Shown in pieces: positions 23,201-31,756 of a stretch of 64,000 bases of DNA; the first letter of the stretch is position 1; each line of letters starts with the position of its first letter. A program made the translations under genes and the position numbers. The notes under the pieces are model-generated. The model did not search any database. It saw only the letters and a program-made list of their open reading frames with translations, and was not told the DNA's origin. This DNA comes from CAZWVI01 sp964637165 (GTDB taxonomy: Bacteria > Planctomycetota > UBA1135): contig CAZWVI010000012.1 of the NCBI GenBank assembly GCA_964637165.1, forward strand, positions 1 to 64,000. The letters are read 5' to 3'.

Positions 23201-25623
23201 TTCCAGATAACGACGACCGCCCCGATGTTTTCGGCTCTGACGAGCTGGAAAACAATCCATTTGAAGAAGCCCTAGCAGATGCAGCGGCCAAGCTTCCATT
23301 AGTTCATGAGGGCACCCCGCCAAATGTTTTAATGGTCTTTCCAATGTCGCGTTCGGTCCCATTTCCTGGCTTAATCATGCCGGTTATGGCCCAGCAAGGC
23401 CTTGAAGAATCAATAATGGAAAAGGCCCGCGCCCAAGGTAAGTACATTGGCTTAATTATGGCCGAAGGAAAAACGGCACCGTGGAAATCAAAGGATTTTG
23501 CGCGAACTGGAGTCGTGGCTGAAATCCATAAACGCATTAAGTTGCCAGATGGTAATTCAAATTACGTGTGTCGCGGCATTTGCCGCTTTCATACCGATCG
23601 TTGGGTCAGGCTTAAAAATGAACCGGTTGCACGGGTTAGTTATCCCGAGGATATTTATCCTGGCGGGGAGGTGGTAGAGGCACTGCAAAGAAATGTTTTG
23701 TCCCTATCGCAAAAAGTTGCCAGCCATCAGCCCGGCCTTGGTGAAGGCTTTGCTCTGGCCGCAGCTAATATGGAACCAGCCGGCGCGCTGGCGGATTTTT
23801 CGGCCGCATATCTGTTAAAGGGCAATGATGAAAAGCAAGCTATTCTGGATGAGCTAGAAGTTGAGAAACGTTTGCGGATGGTTGACGAGGGGCTAACCCG
23901 AGAAACCGTTACCTTGGAGTTGGGAGATAAAATCCAAGCCGAAATCCGTGAGAAAATTGAAGAGCAGCAAAAGCAATATTTCTTACGTGAACAAATAAAA
24001 ATCATTCGCCGCGAATTAGGCGAAGAGCAAGAGCCAAGCGAACGCGATCGCGAGCTCTTCTTGAAGAAACTTGAGGAGGGAAAGTATCCCGAGGAAGTCG
24101 CGACAAAGGTGCGTGTTGAAGTTGATCGTTTAATGATGATTCCAACTATGTCGCCGGAGTATCCGGTGGCGCGCAATTATTTAGAGTGGTTGGTTGAATT
24201 GCCGTGGTGCGTTTCCAGCAATGACCGGATTAACATTGACAATGCTAAGAAGGCTTTGGATGCAGACCACTTTGGTCTAAGCGAGGCCAAGGAACGAATT
24301 TTAGAGTTCCTTGGAGTGCGCAAAATGCGACCTGAACACACCGGCGCGATTTTGTGTTTTTCAGGACCTCCTGGAGTTGGAAAAACATCTTTGGCGATGG
24401 CGATTGCTGATTCGATGGGGCGTAAGCTTGAACGGATGAGTTTAGGCGGCATGCGCGACGAGGCTGAAATAAAGGGACATCGTCGCACTTATATCGGGGC
24501 ACTTCCAGGCCGAATTTTGCAAATGGTGCGCCGCGCGGGAACAAATAATCCAGTCATCGTGTTGGATGAAATTGACAAGATTGGCAAAGACTTCCGCGGC
24601 GACCCAGCCAGTGCTTTGCTTGAAGTTTTGGACCCTGCGCAGAATCATGATTTTCTCGATCATTTTTTAGATCTGCGTTTTGATTTGTCCAAAGTAATGT
24701 TCATTGCCACGGCCAATGTTTTACATCACATTCCAGCGGCCTTACGTGACCGCATGGAAATTATTGAACTCCCCGGTTATGTGACCGAGGAAAAAATTCA
24801 AATTGCGCGGCGCCACTTGTTGCCGCGTCAGTTGCGTGAACATGGCCTGACCAGTAAGCAACTTAAAATGCCACTTTCGAGCATGCGTTCGATAGTTAAT
24901 GGTTGGACCCGCGAGGCCGGAGTGCGCGGATTGGAAAAATCTTTGGCGTCTATTTGTCGTAAACGCACTCTTGAATTAGCGCGCCGTAAACGTCCGAAGC
25001 CTGAAGTTTCGGCAGTACAACTTGCTAAATACTTGGGCCCTGAAAAATTCAGCGAGGACCGCGTACGTTTGCGCCCGGCTTCTGGTGTGGTGCTCGGCCT
25101 GGCCTACACCCCTTACGGGGGAGATGTTTTAGAAGTTGAATGCGCGGGCTTTGCCGGCAAAGGTGGGGTCGCCTTCACTGGGAGCTTAGGAGATGTGATG
25201 ACTGAATCTTGTCGCATTGCCCATTCATTTTTACGTTCCAATTGTGATGACTTCGGAATTAGCTGTGAGGACATTCAAAAAACTAGCTTGCACATTCACT
25301 TTCCGGCGGGGGCTATACCAAAGGACGGTCCTTCTGCTGGTGCGGCGATTACTTGCGCAATGATTTCGCGCTTAACTGGAAAAAGGCTGCGCGCCCGCAC
25401 CGCTATGACTGGTGAAATAACTCTGACTGGAGAAATTCTCCCGGTTGGTGGTGTGCGTGAAAAAGTGCTCGCCGCTAAACGCTTGGGAGTGAAAACGGTT
25501 ATTCTTCCGGCGGAAAATAAACGTGATGTCGAACTGTTGGATAGTGCTTGGACTAAGGGGCTGAAATTTGAATACGCCAACAAGTTCGCTGACGTATTCA
25601 AGTGTGCATTCGCGGCGCGCTAG
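23197..25623 (+). CDS. lon: ATP-dependent Lon protease
   Basis: Lon degrades misfolded and regulatory proteins in the cytosol. Domains in order: substrate-binding N-domain (MFPMSRSVPFPGLIMPVM...), a coiled-coil helical region rich in Glu and Lys (about residues 240-290), the AAA+ module with Walker A GPPGVGKT at 390-397 and Walker B VIVLDEIDK, and the C-terminal protease domain with catalytic Ser713 in PKDGPSAGAA and Lys756 in VREKVLAAK. At 808 residues it is full length. Its ATG overlaps the symporter stop by four bases (ATGA), so the two are translationally linked. No heat-shock element was identified. Confidence 0.95.
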   Translation: MIPDNDDRPDVFGSDELENNPFEEALADAAAKLPLVHEGTPPNVLMVFPMSRSVPFPGLIMPVMAQQGLEESIMEKARAQGKYIGLIMAEGKTAPWKSKDFARTGVVAEIHKRIKLPDGNSNYVCRGICRFHTDRWVRLKNEPVARVSYPEDIYPGGEVVEALQRNVLSLSQKVASHQPGLGEGFALAAANMEPAGALADFSAAYLLKGNDEKQAILDELEVEKRLRMVDEGLTRETVTLELGDKIQAEIREKIEEQQKQYFLREQIKIIRRELGEEQEPSERDRELFLKKLEEGKYPEEVATKVRVEVDRLMMIPTMSPEYPVARNYLEWLVELPWCVSSNDRINIDNAKKALDADHFGLSEAKERILEFLGVRKMRPEHTGAILCFSGPPGVGKTSLAMAIADSMGRKLERMSLGGMRDEAEIKGHRRTYIGALPGRILQMVRRAGTNNPVIVLDEIDKIGKDFRGDPASALLEVLDPAQNHDFLDHFLDLRFDLSKVMFIATANVLHHIPAALRDRMEIIELPGYVTEEKIQIARRHLLPRQLREHGLTSKQLKMPLSSMRSIVNGWTREAGVRGLEKSLASICRKRTLELARRKRPKPEVSAVQLAKYLGPEKFSEDRVRLRPASGVVLGLAYTPYGGDVLEVECAGFAGKGGVAFTGSLGDVMTESCRIAHSFLRSNCDDFGISCEDIQKTSLHIHFPAGAIPKDGPSAGAAITCAMISRLTGKRLRARTAMTGEITLTGEILPVGGVREKVLAAKRLGVKTVILPAENKRDVELLDSAWTKGLKFEYANKFADVFKCAFAAR

Positions 25624-25644
25624 GCTTGCGCGACTGGAGTTGCT

Positions 25645-26211
25645 TTAAAAGTAAAAGCTGATTCCAAACCAACCGGTAGTGCCGCTGATGTCCATTTCAG
25701 TGGTGCCAAAAATTGGATCTTCAAATTCAGGGGCGACTACTGAAGTGTCGTAGCGCAGTCCGAATTCTGCGGAAGAGTTCGGCGAAAAGAACCAGGCCGC
25801 ACCAGCGCCAACGCCGGCACTAAAGTAGGCATCCGATTCGATTCCATTATCTTCCCAACCACTCGAACCAGCGAAGGCACCTTGTAGAAATGGTTGAATG
25901 TTTGAATCAGGAATTAGGTACATACGCGCGCCAACTGAAAGTTCAGTGGAGTCAGCGTCGTCGTATTCGCGTCGAGTTAAGCCCATGAGAATCGAGGTCG
26001 ATTCGCTGTTGAAGGCTTCGTAATGGACGCCGAAGGCGGCCACGTCTTCAACATCGGAGGTGCTAGTGCCAAAGCCCGGAACAGTTGCATCAACTTCTAG
26101 GGAATCGGTGACAATGCCTTGAAAGCCAAAGGCTTGGCCCTCGTGAACTGATGAAGGCACAACGGTGCAGGCTGAAAGTAACAGCAGGAAACTGGCGAGG
26201 AATATTCGCAT
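25645..26211 (-). CDS. Outer-membrane beta-barrel lipoprotein
   Basis: The signal MRIFLASFLLLLSAC has a lipobox. The 188-residue protein alternates hydrophobic and polar residues, contains LSVGARMYLIPDSNIQPFLQGAFAG and VGAGAAWFF...AEFGLRYD segments typical of eight-stranded OmpA/OmpW-like barrels, and ends in an aromatic residue (GISFYF), the usual BAM signal. A lipid-modified barrel is slightly odd but known. It follows the DUF309 gene by four bases in the same direction. Role unknown; probably a structural or adhesion porin-like protein. Confidence 0.72.
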   Translation of the reverse strand: MRIFLASFLLLLSACTVVPSSVHEGQAFGFQGIVTDSLEVDATVPGFGTSTSDVEDVAAFGVHYEAFNSESTSILMGLTRREYDDADSTELSVGARMYLIPDSNIQPFLQGAFAGSSGWEDNGIESDAYFSAGVGAGAAWFFSPNSSAEFGLRYDTSVVAPEFEDPIFGTTEMDISGTTGWFGISFYF

Positions 26212-26215
26212 GGAA

Positions 26216-26593
26216 TTAAGTTATGTTTATTTTGGGAATGGATTGCTTGTTTAGCGGTGGGCAGTCATCACCAGGTGACCAGTTTGGTGCCCATGAGTTA
26301 AACAAAGCGTCCACCTTTCCGAGCCATTGGTCAAGGGCAATTCCATTATGTTGCGGCATATATTTTTGCAAGTAGCTGCGACCAGTTGCCCAAAGTTTAC
26401 GCGCACCTTGTGGATTGCCGCGTTCCCAGTGCAAGAGGCCGATGGCTACTTGGATCAAACCCTTATAAAAATCATTCCCCGACCCGGAATGAACTTTCCA
26501 ATATTCTTCCCAAGCTTCATGCGCAGCATAGAAGTTTCCGGCATTAAAGTGTTCGATGCCGGCGATGTACTCACTCGGCCAGGAAGGTTGCAT
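26216..26593 (-). CDS. DUF309 family protein
   Basis: The 125-residue cytosolic protein matches the DUF309 family, an all-helical domain. Seen: HFNAGNFYAAHEAWEEYW, then DFYKGLIQVAIGLLHWERGNPQGARKLW and a short C-terminal helix. The 'HEAWE' and 'GLIQ.A..LLH...GN..GA..L' blocks are the family hallmarks. No biochemical function is established to my knowledge. It is the middle gene of a minus-strand group with the HEAT-like protein upstream and the barrel lipoprotein downstream. Confidence 0.85.
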   Translation of the reverse strand: MQPSWPSEYIAGIEHFNAGNFYAAHEAWEEYWKVHSGSGNDFYKGLIQVAIGLLHWERGNPQGARKLWATGRSYLQKYMPQHNGIALDQWLGKVDALFNSWAPNWSPGDDCPPLNKQSIPKINIT

Positions 26594-26618
26594 GACAATT
26601 GGTTTTGCGTGGCGAGCT

Positions 26619-27479
26619 TTAAATATCGTCTTCGGTTAAACCGTCGTCGCCGCCTTTGTCGCCCTTAGCTTTATCTTCTTCGCCGTCCTTGCTACCACGT
26701 TTTTCACGTTGTTTGCGGCGTGCCTCTTCTTGCTCCTCGGGAGTCGCCCAAAGCGTAGTCCACTTGCGTTGTAAGTTTTTGCTCCAAAGAGGCCACTCCT
26801 CTTCGGAGATTTTTAAGGACTTTTTGGCATCGTTCCACCAAGTAATCCAACTGGTGGAGTTGCCCCCTTTATCTTCTCCAGTAAGGACGCACATCGCCAT
26901 GCGGAATTCGGTGGCGCGGCCTCCCATATTGTTACCGCGACGGCCGCCAGTTGATTTCATTAGGTCCATTAAGGCTTCACATGAATCAATGTGGCGAATG
27001 TGACCAAGAGATAAAATCCGTGCTTGGATTATCTTTGAATTCTTGGCGGTGGACCAAACGCCTGAGGATAAAACATCGACTGCATCTTTGTTGCCATGTT
27101 GGCCAAGTGCATAAAAATATTCTTCTGCTAACTCATCAACATCAACAATTTTTTTGTTCTTCTTTTGCTTTAACAATTCCTTCAGTGCATAGGGGTCGGT
27201 GTTGTAACGTAGGGCCGTGATGGCCGCGAGCTGAACCATTTGATCCTTTGACTTGAGCGCCTTAGCGACCTCCTTGACGACCTTTTTATCAGGGACAACG
27301 CCAACGATTTCTAATGTCGCCGCTTGGGCAACGTAATCTTTGCCACCCATAATTTCCTTTAGTTGGGCGATGGCTTCAGCAGCAGAAATTTCTTCAACTT
27401 GAACTTCAACTTCCGCGTCTTGGTCGACCGGGTCTTGTGGAAGTGCGCTGATGGCGGTGAGGAGGAGGATGCTCAGCAT
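26619..27479 (-). CDS. Secreted HEAT-like repeat protein
   Basis: A short signal peptide (MLSILLLTAISALPQ) is followed by an acidic stretch (VDQDAEVEVQVEE) and then helical HEAT-like repeats (LKEIMGGKDYVAQAATLEIVG; VAKALKSKDQMVQLAAITAL; LAEEYFYALGQHGNKDAVDVL). The C-terminal block LTGEDKGGNSTSWITWWNDAKK resembles the end of the lipoprotein at 31756-32850 (ITGENPGEREEDWLEWW). It closes with a charged Lys/Asp/Glu-rich tail. Such proteins are common in planctomycetes as extracytoplasmic scaffold proteins. Function is unknown. Confidence 0.72.
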   Translation of the reverse strand: MLSILLLTAISALPQDPVDQDAEVEVQVEEISAAEAIAQLKEIMGGKDYVAQAATLEIVGVVPDKKVVKEVAKALKSKDQMVQLAAITALRYNTDPYALKELLKQKKNKKIVDVDELAEEYFYALGQHGNKDAVDVLSSGVWSTAKNSKIIQARILSLGHIRHIDSCEALMDLMKSTGGRRGNNMGGRATEFRMAMCVLTGEDKGGNSTSWITWWNDAKKSLKISEEEWPLWSKNLQRKWTTLWATPEEQEEARRKQREKRGSKDGEEDKAKGDKGGDDGLTEDDI

Positions 27480-27549
27480 GTAATGAGTGTAGCCGTTTAG
27501 AGGGGCTAAGTCTCGACTTTTGCTTACCCCGTGAGGCTAGAATGGTTCC

Positions 27550-28764
27550 GTGATACTTCCTCCTGTTGGTAATGATTCCTGGTGGCATTCCAGCGCTCAA
27601 TCCGTCAACTTTCCATCCTTGGCCAATGATCTAGATGTGGATGTGTTGGTGCTTGGCGGCGGCATTGCGGGCGTTTCAACTCTTTGGTATTTACTCGAGC
27701 AAGGCCTCGAAGGCGCCGATGTTGCTCTGCTTGAAGCACACACAATTGCCGGTCGTGCCTCCGGTCGTAATGCTGGATTTTTGCTTACTGATCTCGCCGA
27801 ACCTTATGAACGTTTACGCGATTTTATGGGCGAGAAAGCCTGCCGCTTGCGCAATTTGAGTTTGCGCAATCAAGACACACTTGAGCGACTTGGCCGCGAC
27901 CTAGCAATCGATTGGAAGTTTGAAAAGGACGGAGTGTTAATTGTTGGGGCCTCTGATGCTGAAGAAGCTGAGTACCAAAAAAGTGCCACTGCCTTGAAAG
28001 CTGATGGATTTGATGTAGATTTTGTTTCGCCTAAACGAGTGTCTGAACTATTGGGTGCACCCAATCAGTGGGGCGGTTTATGGGATCCAGCCGGTGGCGG
28101 CGGCAACCCCGCCGCGATGACCCGCGGCCTCGCTCAAGCATGCAGCGAACGCGGCGCTAGAATTTTTGAAAGTACTGCGGCTTTGGAAATCTTTGCCGAT
28201 GGAGATGGAGTAGCCGTGCGCACTGCAAGCGGAATCGTGCGTGCCGCGCGATTAGTTTTGGCGTTGAATGCCTATGCGCCCATGCTTGACCCATCATTGA
28301 GCGAAATGATTTCACCTTTTCGTGGACAAATGTTGACCTTTCCACCAACTGGTAAAAAAGTAATTACTCCAATTGTTTATCGAAATCATGGATTTGAGTA
28401 CTTTCGCCAAGATCGCGCCGGACGATTTTTGTTCGGCGGGTTTCGTCAAACGGCAATTGCCGAAGAAACCGGTTTTGAAGAAGATGTCAACCCTGATGTG
28501 CAGGCATCTCTAGAAGAATTTGCACGCAGTCTTTATCCACAATTGGAAAATGTCGAGCCAGATAGTCGCTGGGCCGGAACGATGGGCTTTTCCAATGATG
28601 GAATGCCCTTCGTGGGGCCGCACCCCGGGATGAATGGGGTGCTACTTTGCATGGGCTTTACCGGCCATGGTTTCGGATTGGCTACCGAGTGTGCGCGAAT
28701 TTGTGCGGAGTTAGTGGTCGAAGGTCGCTCCGCTGATGCGGATTTATTCTCGACCCACCGTTAA
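27550..28764 (+). CDS. FAD-dependent oxidoreductase (DAO/glycine oxidase-like)
   Basis: The D-amino-acid oxidase-like fold is clear: the dinucleotide-binding motif VLVLGGGIAGVSTLWYLLEQG at the N-terminus, an acidic Glu at the end of strand two (LLEAH), the RASGRNAGFLL block typical of sarcosine/amino-acid oxidases, and the C-terminal FAD loop GFTGHGFGLATECARICAEL. The substrate is probably an amine or amino acid; which one cannot be told. The start is a GTG at 27550, chosen because it leaves about 30 residues before the Rossmann strand. At 404 residues the length is standard. It is divergent from the HEAT-like gene and converges with a four-base overlap on the lectin-like gene. Confidence 0.88.
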   Translation: MILPPVGNDSWWHSSAQSVNFPSLANDLDVDVLVLGGGIAGVSTLWYLLEQGLEGADVALLEAHTIAGRASGRNAGFLLTDLAEPYERLRDFMGEKACRLRNLSLRNQDTLERLGRDLAIDWKFEKDGVLIVGASDAEEAEYQKSATALKADGFDVDFVSPKRVSELLGAPNQWGGLWDPAGGGGNPAAMTRGLAQACSERGARIFESTAALEIFADGDGVAVRTASGIVRAARLVLALNAYAPMLDPSLSEMISPFRGQMLTFPPTGKKVITPIVYRNHGFEYFRQDRAGRFLFGGFRQTAIAEETGFEEDVNPDVQASLEEFARSLYPQLENVEPDSRWAGTMGFSNDGMPFVGPHPGMNGVLLCMGFTGHGFGLATECARICAELVVEGRSADADLFSTHR

Positions 28765-30584
28765 TTGATTAAGCGATTAATCGGATTGGAAAGTCGGCGC
28801 GCGACTCCATTCTCGAATTCGACGGATTGGAAGAAAACGCTAAGACCTGATGGTGCGCCGGCTGGGATTACAAAAGTGTGGCTCGCGTAACCGAGTCCAC
28901 TGGTGTAGATCGAAATAAAGGGCACAATCGGTAAGGACAGGTCCATGGTTAGACCAAAATCAGTTTGAGTTGGGCCAGTTCCAGTGGTCGAGTAGTGGAT
29001 TGCTGCGCCAGCAAAACTACGCGCACCAAACACTTCAAAGGTAGCAGGCGCACCTGGAGTTAGCAGCACGAGTGGCTCTAAATCCAATACGAAACGGTCG
29101 TCATTTAGGTCCAGCGGATTCGTGTCGAGTGGGTCAACTAAACCGTTGCGATCTAAGTCTTCCATGCCATCACTGAGGCCGCCACCATCGGTGTCGCCAA
29201 GCAATGGGTCGGTGACAGTGCTCGGATCGTTGTCCGGCATAAAGATTTTGAGGTTAGTGGCAAAACTAGGATGGGTCAGGCCATTTTCTGTGCCATCTTG
29301 AATCCCATCTCCATCAGTGTCGATAAGCGACGCGTCAAGTTCTCCAGAATCCAATTTGCCATTTAAATTGAAATCCTCACTGCCATCTCCGTAGCCATCT
29401 TCGTCGCTGTCGTAATCGCGCGGATTGGTCAAGCTACTCGGGTCGGCATCGGGGATAAAGACGCTCATGTCAGTTCCTAGAACACCATTTGCGGGGTCAC
29501 CCAGCCAGCCGTTTGTCACGCCGACCTCGGTGCCGTCCAAAATGCCGTCGCCGTCGCTATCGGCATCGAGTGGGTCAGTTCCAAGAACTGGTGGCGCAGT
29601 ATTTAGTTCGATAATTCCCGGTAGGCGATCTCCGCACAAAATGTTGTAGCCGAGGTCGTTCCATTCACCGATATTTGTGAGGTGGACAAAATCTTCATCG
29701 CCGCCGTAAGCGTTGGGCTCGCCGGGCCGCCAGTTTGTCCAATGCACACCTTCGCCAGAAATCCACTCGAAAGTGTTTTCAACGCGATGGTCATGAAGCC
29801 CAATCCACGGGCCATTGAGTTCCAAATTCAAATCGCAGGAGTCGCGGTAAAGATTATTTAGCAACCAATCATTTTCATTGGCGTTGCGAATGGTGGCCAA
29901 ATTTCCACCGGCCAACCGAGCTTCGTCCTGGGCTTCTTCCCAAGTACCAAAACGGCTGAGACGGTACCAATGATTATTGGCTGGGTTTTGTTGCCAAATA
30001 GGGTTTGGCTCAAGGAGTTCTTGCCCATCTGATAGGCCATCGTCGTCACTGTCCTGATCCATTGGGTCAGTACCCCACAGATTGACCTCGTCCCAGTGGG
30101 AAATCCCGTCACCGTCTTCGTCAAGTAAATGGCTCGGATGGAAATCGATTTCAACAACGGCTGGGAACAAACTTAGCACGTCAAGATCTGCCCACTCACC
30201 CGGATAGAAAGCGTTGGGGCCGAGCATTGCGCAGGCATCTTCATTGGTCGTGTTGTCAGGTTGGCCAGGTGCCCAATTGGTGTAAGTAATAAAATCGCCC
30301 GAACTCCAAACCCAGCGAGCTTCGTAGGCAAGGTCGTTGAATCCAGTCCAAAATGCCCCGTTTACCCCAAAATTGTTGTAGAGCCAGCGGTCTTCCTGCA
30401 GGTCTTTAATACTGACCAAATGACCATTCAGGGATTGCGCATAGATGTCAGCGTCAGTCCAAGTCATAGGTGCAGTACTCTTGTACCAGTGCTTGGTGGT
30501 GCCGTTATAGACCCAGCCCGTTTGGCCCATTAAGGGGGCGCAAAAACACAGCAGGAGCGAGGAAACTAAAAGGGGAATGCGCAT
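28761..30584 (-). CDS. Secreted protein with two C-type-lectin-like domains and thrombospondin type 3 repeats
   Basis: A signal peptide (MRIPLLVSSLLLCFCAPLMGQ) leads to two C-type-lectin-like domains: residues ~25-150 (HWYKSTAPMTWTDADIYAQS ... WTGFND ... NWAPGQPDN ... EWADL) and ~195-325 (HWYRLSRFGTWEEAQDEARL ... WIGLHD ... NWRPGEPN ... EWNDLG). Between and after them lie Ca-binding DxDxDG thrombospondin-type-3 repeats such as DEDGDGISHWDE, DQDSDDDGLSDG, DADSDGDGILDG and DTDGDGIQDG. A C-terminal beta domain ends the 607 residues. The domains suggest calcium-dependent carbohydrate binding at the cell surface or outside the cell. The ligand is unknown. Confidence 0.85.
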   Translation of the reverse strand: MRIPLLVSSLLLCFCAPLMGQTGWVYNGTTKHWYKSTAPMTWTDADIYAQSLNGHLVSIKDLQEDRWLYNNFGVNGAFWTGFNDLAYEARWVWSSGDFITYTNWAPGQPDNTTNEDACAMLGPNAFYPGEWADLDVLSLFPAVVEIDFHPSHLLDEDGDGISHWDEVNLWGTDPMDQDSDDDGLSDGQELLEPNPIWQQNPANNHWYRLSRFGTWEEAQDEARLAGGNLATIRNANENDWLLNNLYRDSCDLNLELNGPWIGLHDHRVENTFEWISGEGVHWTNWRPGEPNAYGGDEDFVHLTNIGEWNDLGYNILCGDRLPGIIELNTAPPVLGTDPLDADSDGDGILDGTEVGVTNGWLGDPANGVLGTDMSVFIPDADPSSLTNPRDYDSDEDGYGDGSEDFNLNGKLDSGELDASLIDTDGDGIQDGTENGLTHPSFATNLKIFMPDNDPSTVTDPLLGDTDGGGLSDGMEDLDRNGLVDPLDTNPLDLNDDRFVLDLEPLVLLTPGAPATFEVFGARSFAGAAIHYSTTGTGPTQTDFGLTMDLSLPIVPFISIYTSGLGYASHTFVIPAGAPSGLSVFFQSVEFENGVARRLSNPINRLIN

Positions 30585-30598
30585 GGAGTATTGACACT

Positions 30599-31756
30599 CT
30601 AGGAAGAGGCAATACCCATTGTATCCATTATCAGGCTTCTGAACCGATTGAATAGGTGGCCAGATTCATGCGGGCCAGGCGCGGATTCAGGGTGAAATTG
30701 CACCGAAAACACCGGGAATTTGCTATGCCGCATACCCTCAATACTTTGATCGTTGCCATTGAGGTGGGTTGCAATCAGGCCGGTGCCCTGCAAACTTTCC
30801 CCATCTACCGCAAAACTGTGGTTTTGAGAAGTAATATCGATGCGTCCACCCTCAACTTCGATTACTGGGTGGTTAGCGCCATGGTGGCCAAATTTCATTT
30901 TTGAAGTTTTGGCTCCGAACACGTGGGCGAGGATTTGATGCCCAAGGCAAATTCCAAAAATAGGGAGCCCGTGGTCTACGAGTTGACGAATTATAGTTGG
31001 TGCATCGCTGACAGCGGCTGGGTCACCAGGCCCATTCGATAGGAACACCGCTTGCGGATTGCTCGCCAAGATTTCTTGGCAATTACTGTTGGCTGGAAAT
31101 ACTTGAGGTGCAAAGCCGGCACTTTTTAGGCAGCGCAAAATATTTCGCTTAATGCCGAAATCTAAAACCGCCAAGCGAATTTCTTCACCATTTTCTGGGC
31201 TGGCTATTGCTGGGCTATTGAAATCTTCTGGAAGCGCTTCTTCCCATAAATATGGGGTAGTACAGCTAACCTCGGCCGCTAGGTTGCGACCTTCAAGAGG
31301 GGCGTGTGCTTGAGCTTTTTTAAGCAGTGATTGCGGGTCGAGGTCAATAGTTGAAACGACCGCACGTAGGGCACCTTTTTCACGCAGGGTTAGGGTTAAT
31401 TCGCGAGTATCGACTTCGTCAATAGCCACCACACCATTGGCTTTTAGGAAATCACGGAGGCTACGCTCGGCTCTCCAGTTTGAGTATGTTGGCGAACATT
31501 CGCGCATAATCATTGTTTCAGCCCAACACTTTGCCGATTCATTGTCGACATCTGTGCAGCCGTAATTACCGATTTGCGGATAGGTCATGACCACGCCTTG
31601 CCCGCGATAAGAGGGGTCAGTTAGGATTTCTTGATAGCCGCACATGGCGGTATTGAAAACCAATTCACAGGCTCGCTCTCCATCGGCGCCGACTGAGCGA
31701 CCGTGAAAAATCGAGCCATCCTCGAGGACCAAAAGGGCGGTGGAGGGGGTAGCCAT
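30599..31756 (-). CDS. carA: Carbamoyl-phosphate synthase small (glutaminase) chain
   Basis: CarA hydrolyses glutamine and passes ammonia to CarB for carbamoyl phosphate (arginine and pyrimidines). Seen: the N-terminal CarA domain LVLEDGSIFHGRSVGADG...VFNTAMCGYQEILTDPSY, and the class I glutaminase domain with nucleophile Cys in GICLGHQIL and FHPESAPGP. The ATG at 31756 overlaps the upstream stop by one base (TAATG) and gives a standard start (MATPSTALLVLEDG). The reading frame extends to 31786 but that lies inside the upstream gene. carB is not in the window. Confidence 0.95.
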   Translation of the reverse strand: MATPSTALLVLEDGSIFHGRSVGADGERACELVFNTAMCGYQEILTDPSYRGQGVVMTYPQIGNYGCTDVDNESAKCWAETMIMRECSPTYSNWRAERSLRDFLKANGVVAIDEVDTRELTLTLREKGALRAVVSTIDLDPQSLLKKAQAHAPLEGRNLAAEVSCTTPYLWEEALPEDFNSPAIASPENGEEIRLAVLDFGIKRNILRCLKSAGFAPQVFPANSNCQEILASNPQAVFLSNGPGDPAAVSDAPTIIRQLVDHGLPIFGICLGHQILAHVFGAKTSKMKFGHHGANHPVIEVEGGRIDITSQNHSFAVDGESLQGTGLIATHLNGNDQSIEGMRHSKFPVFSVQFHPESAPGPHESGHLFNRFRSLIMDTMGIASS

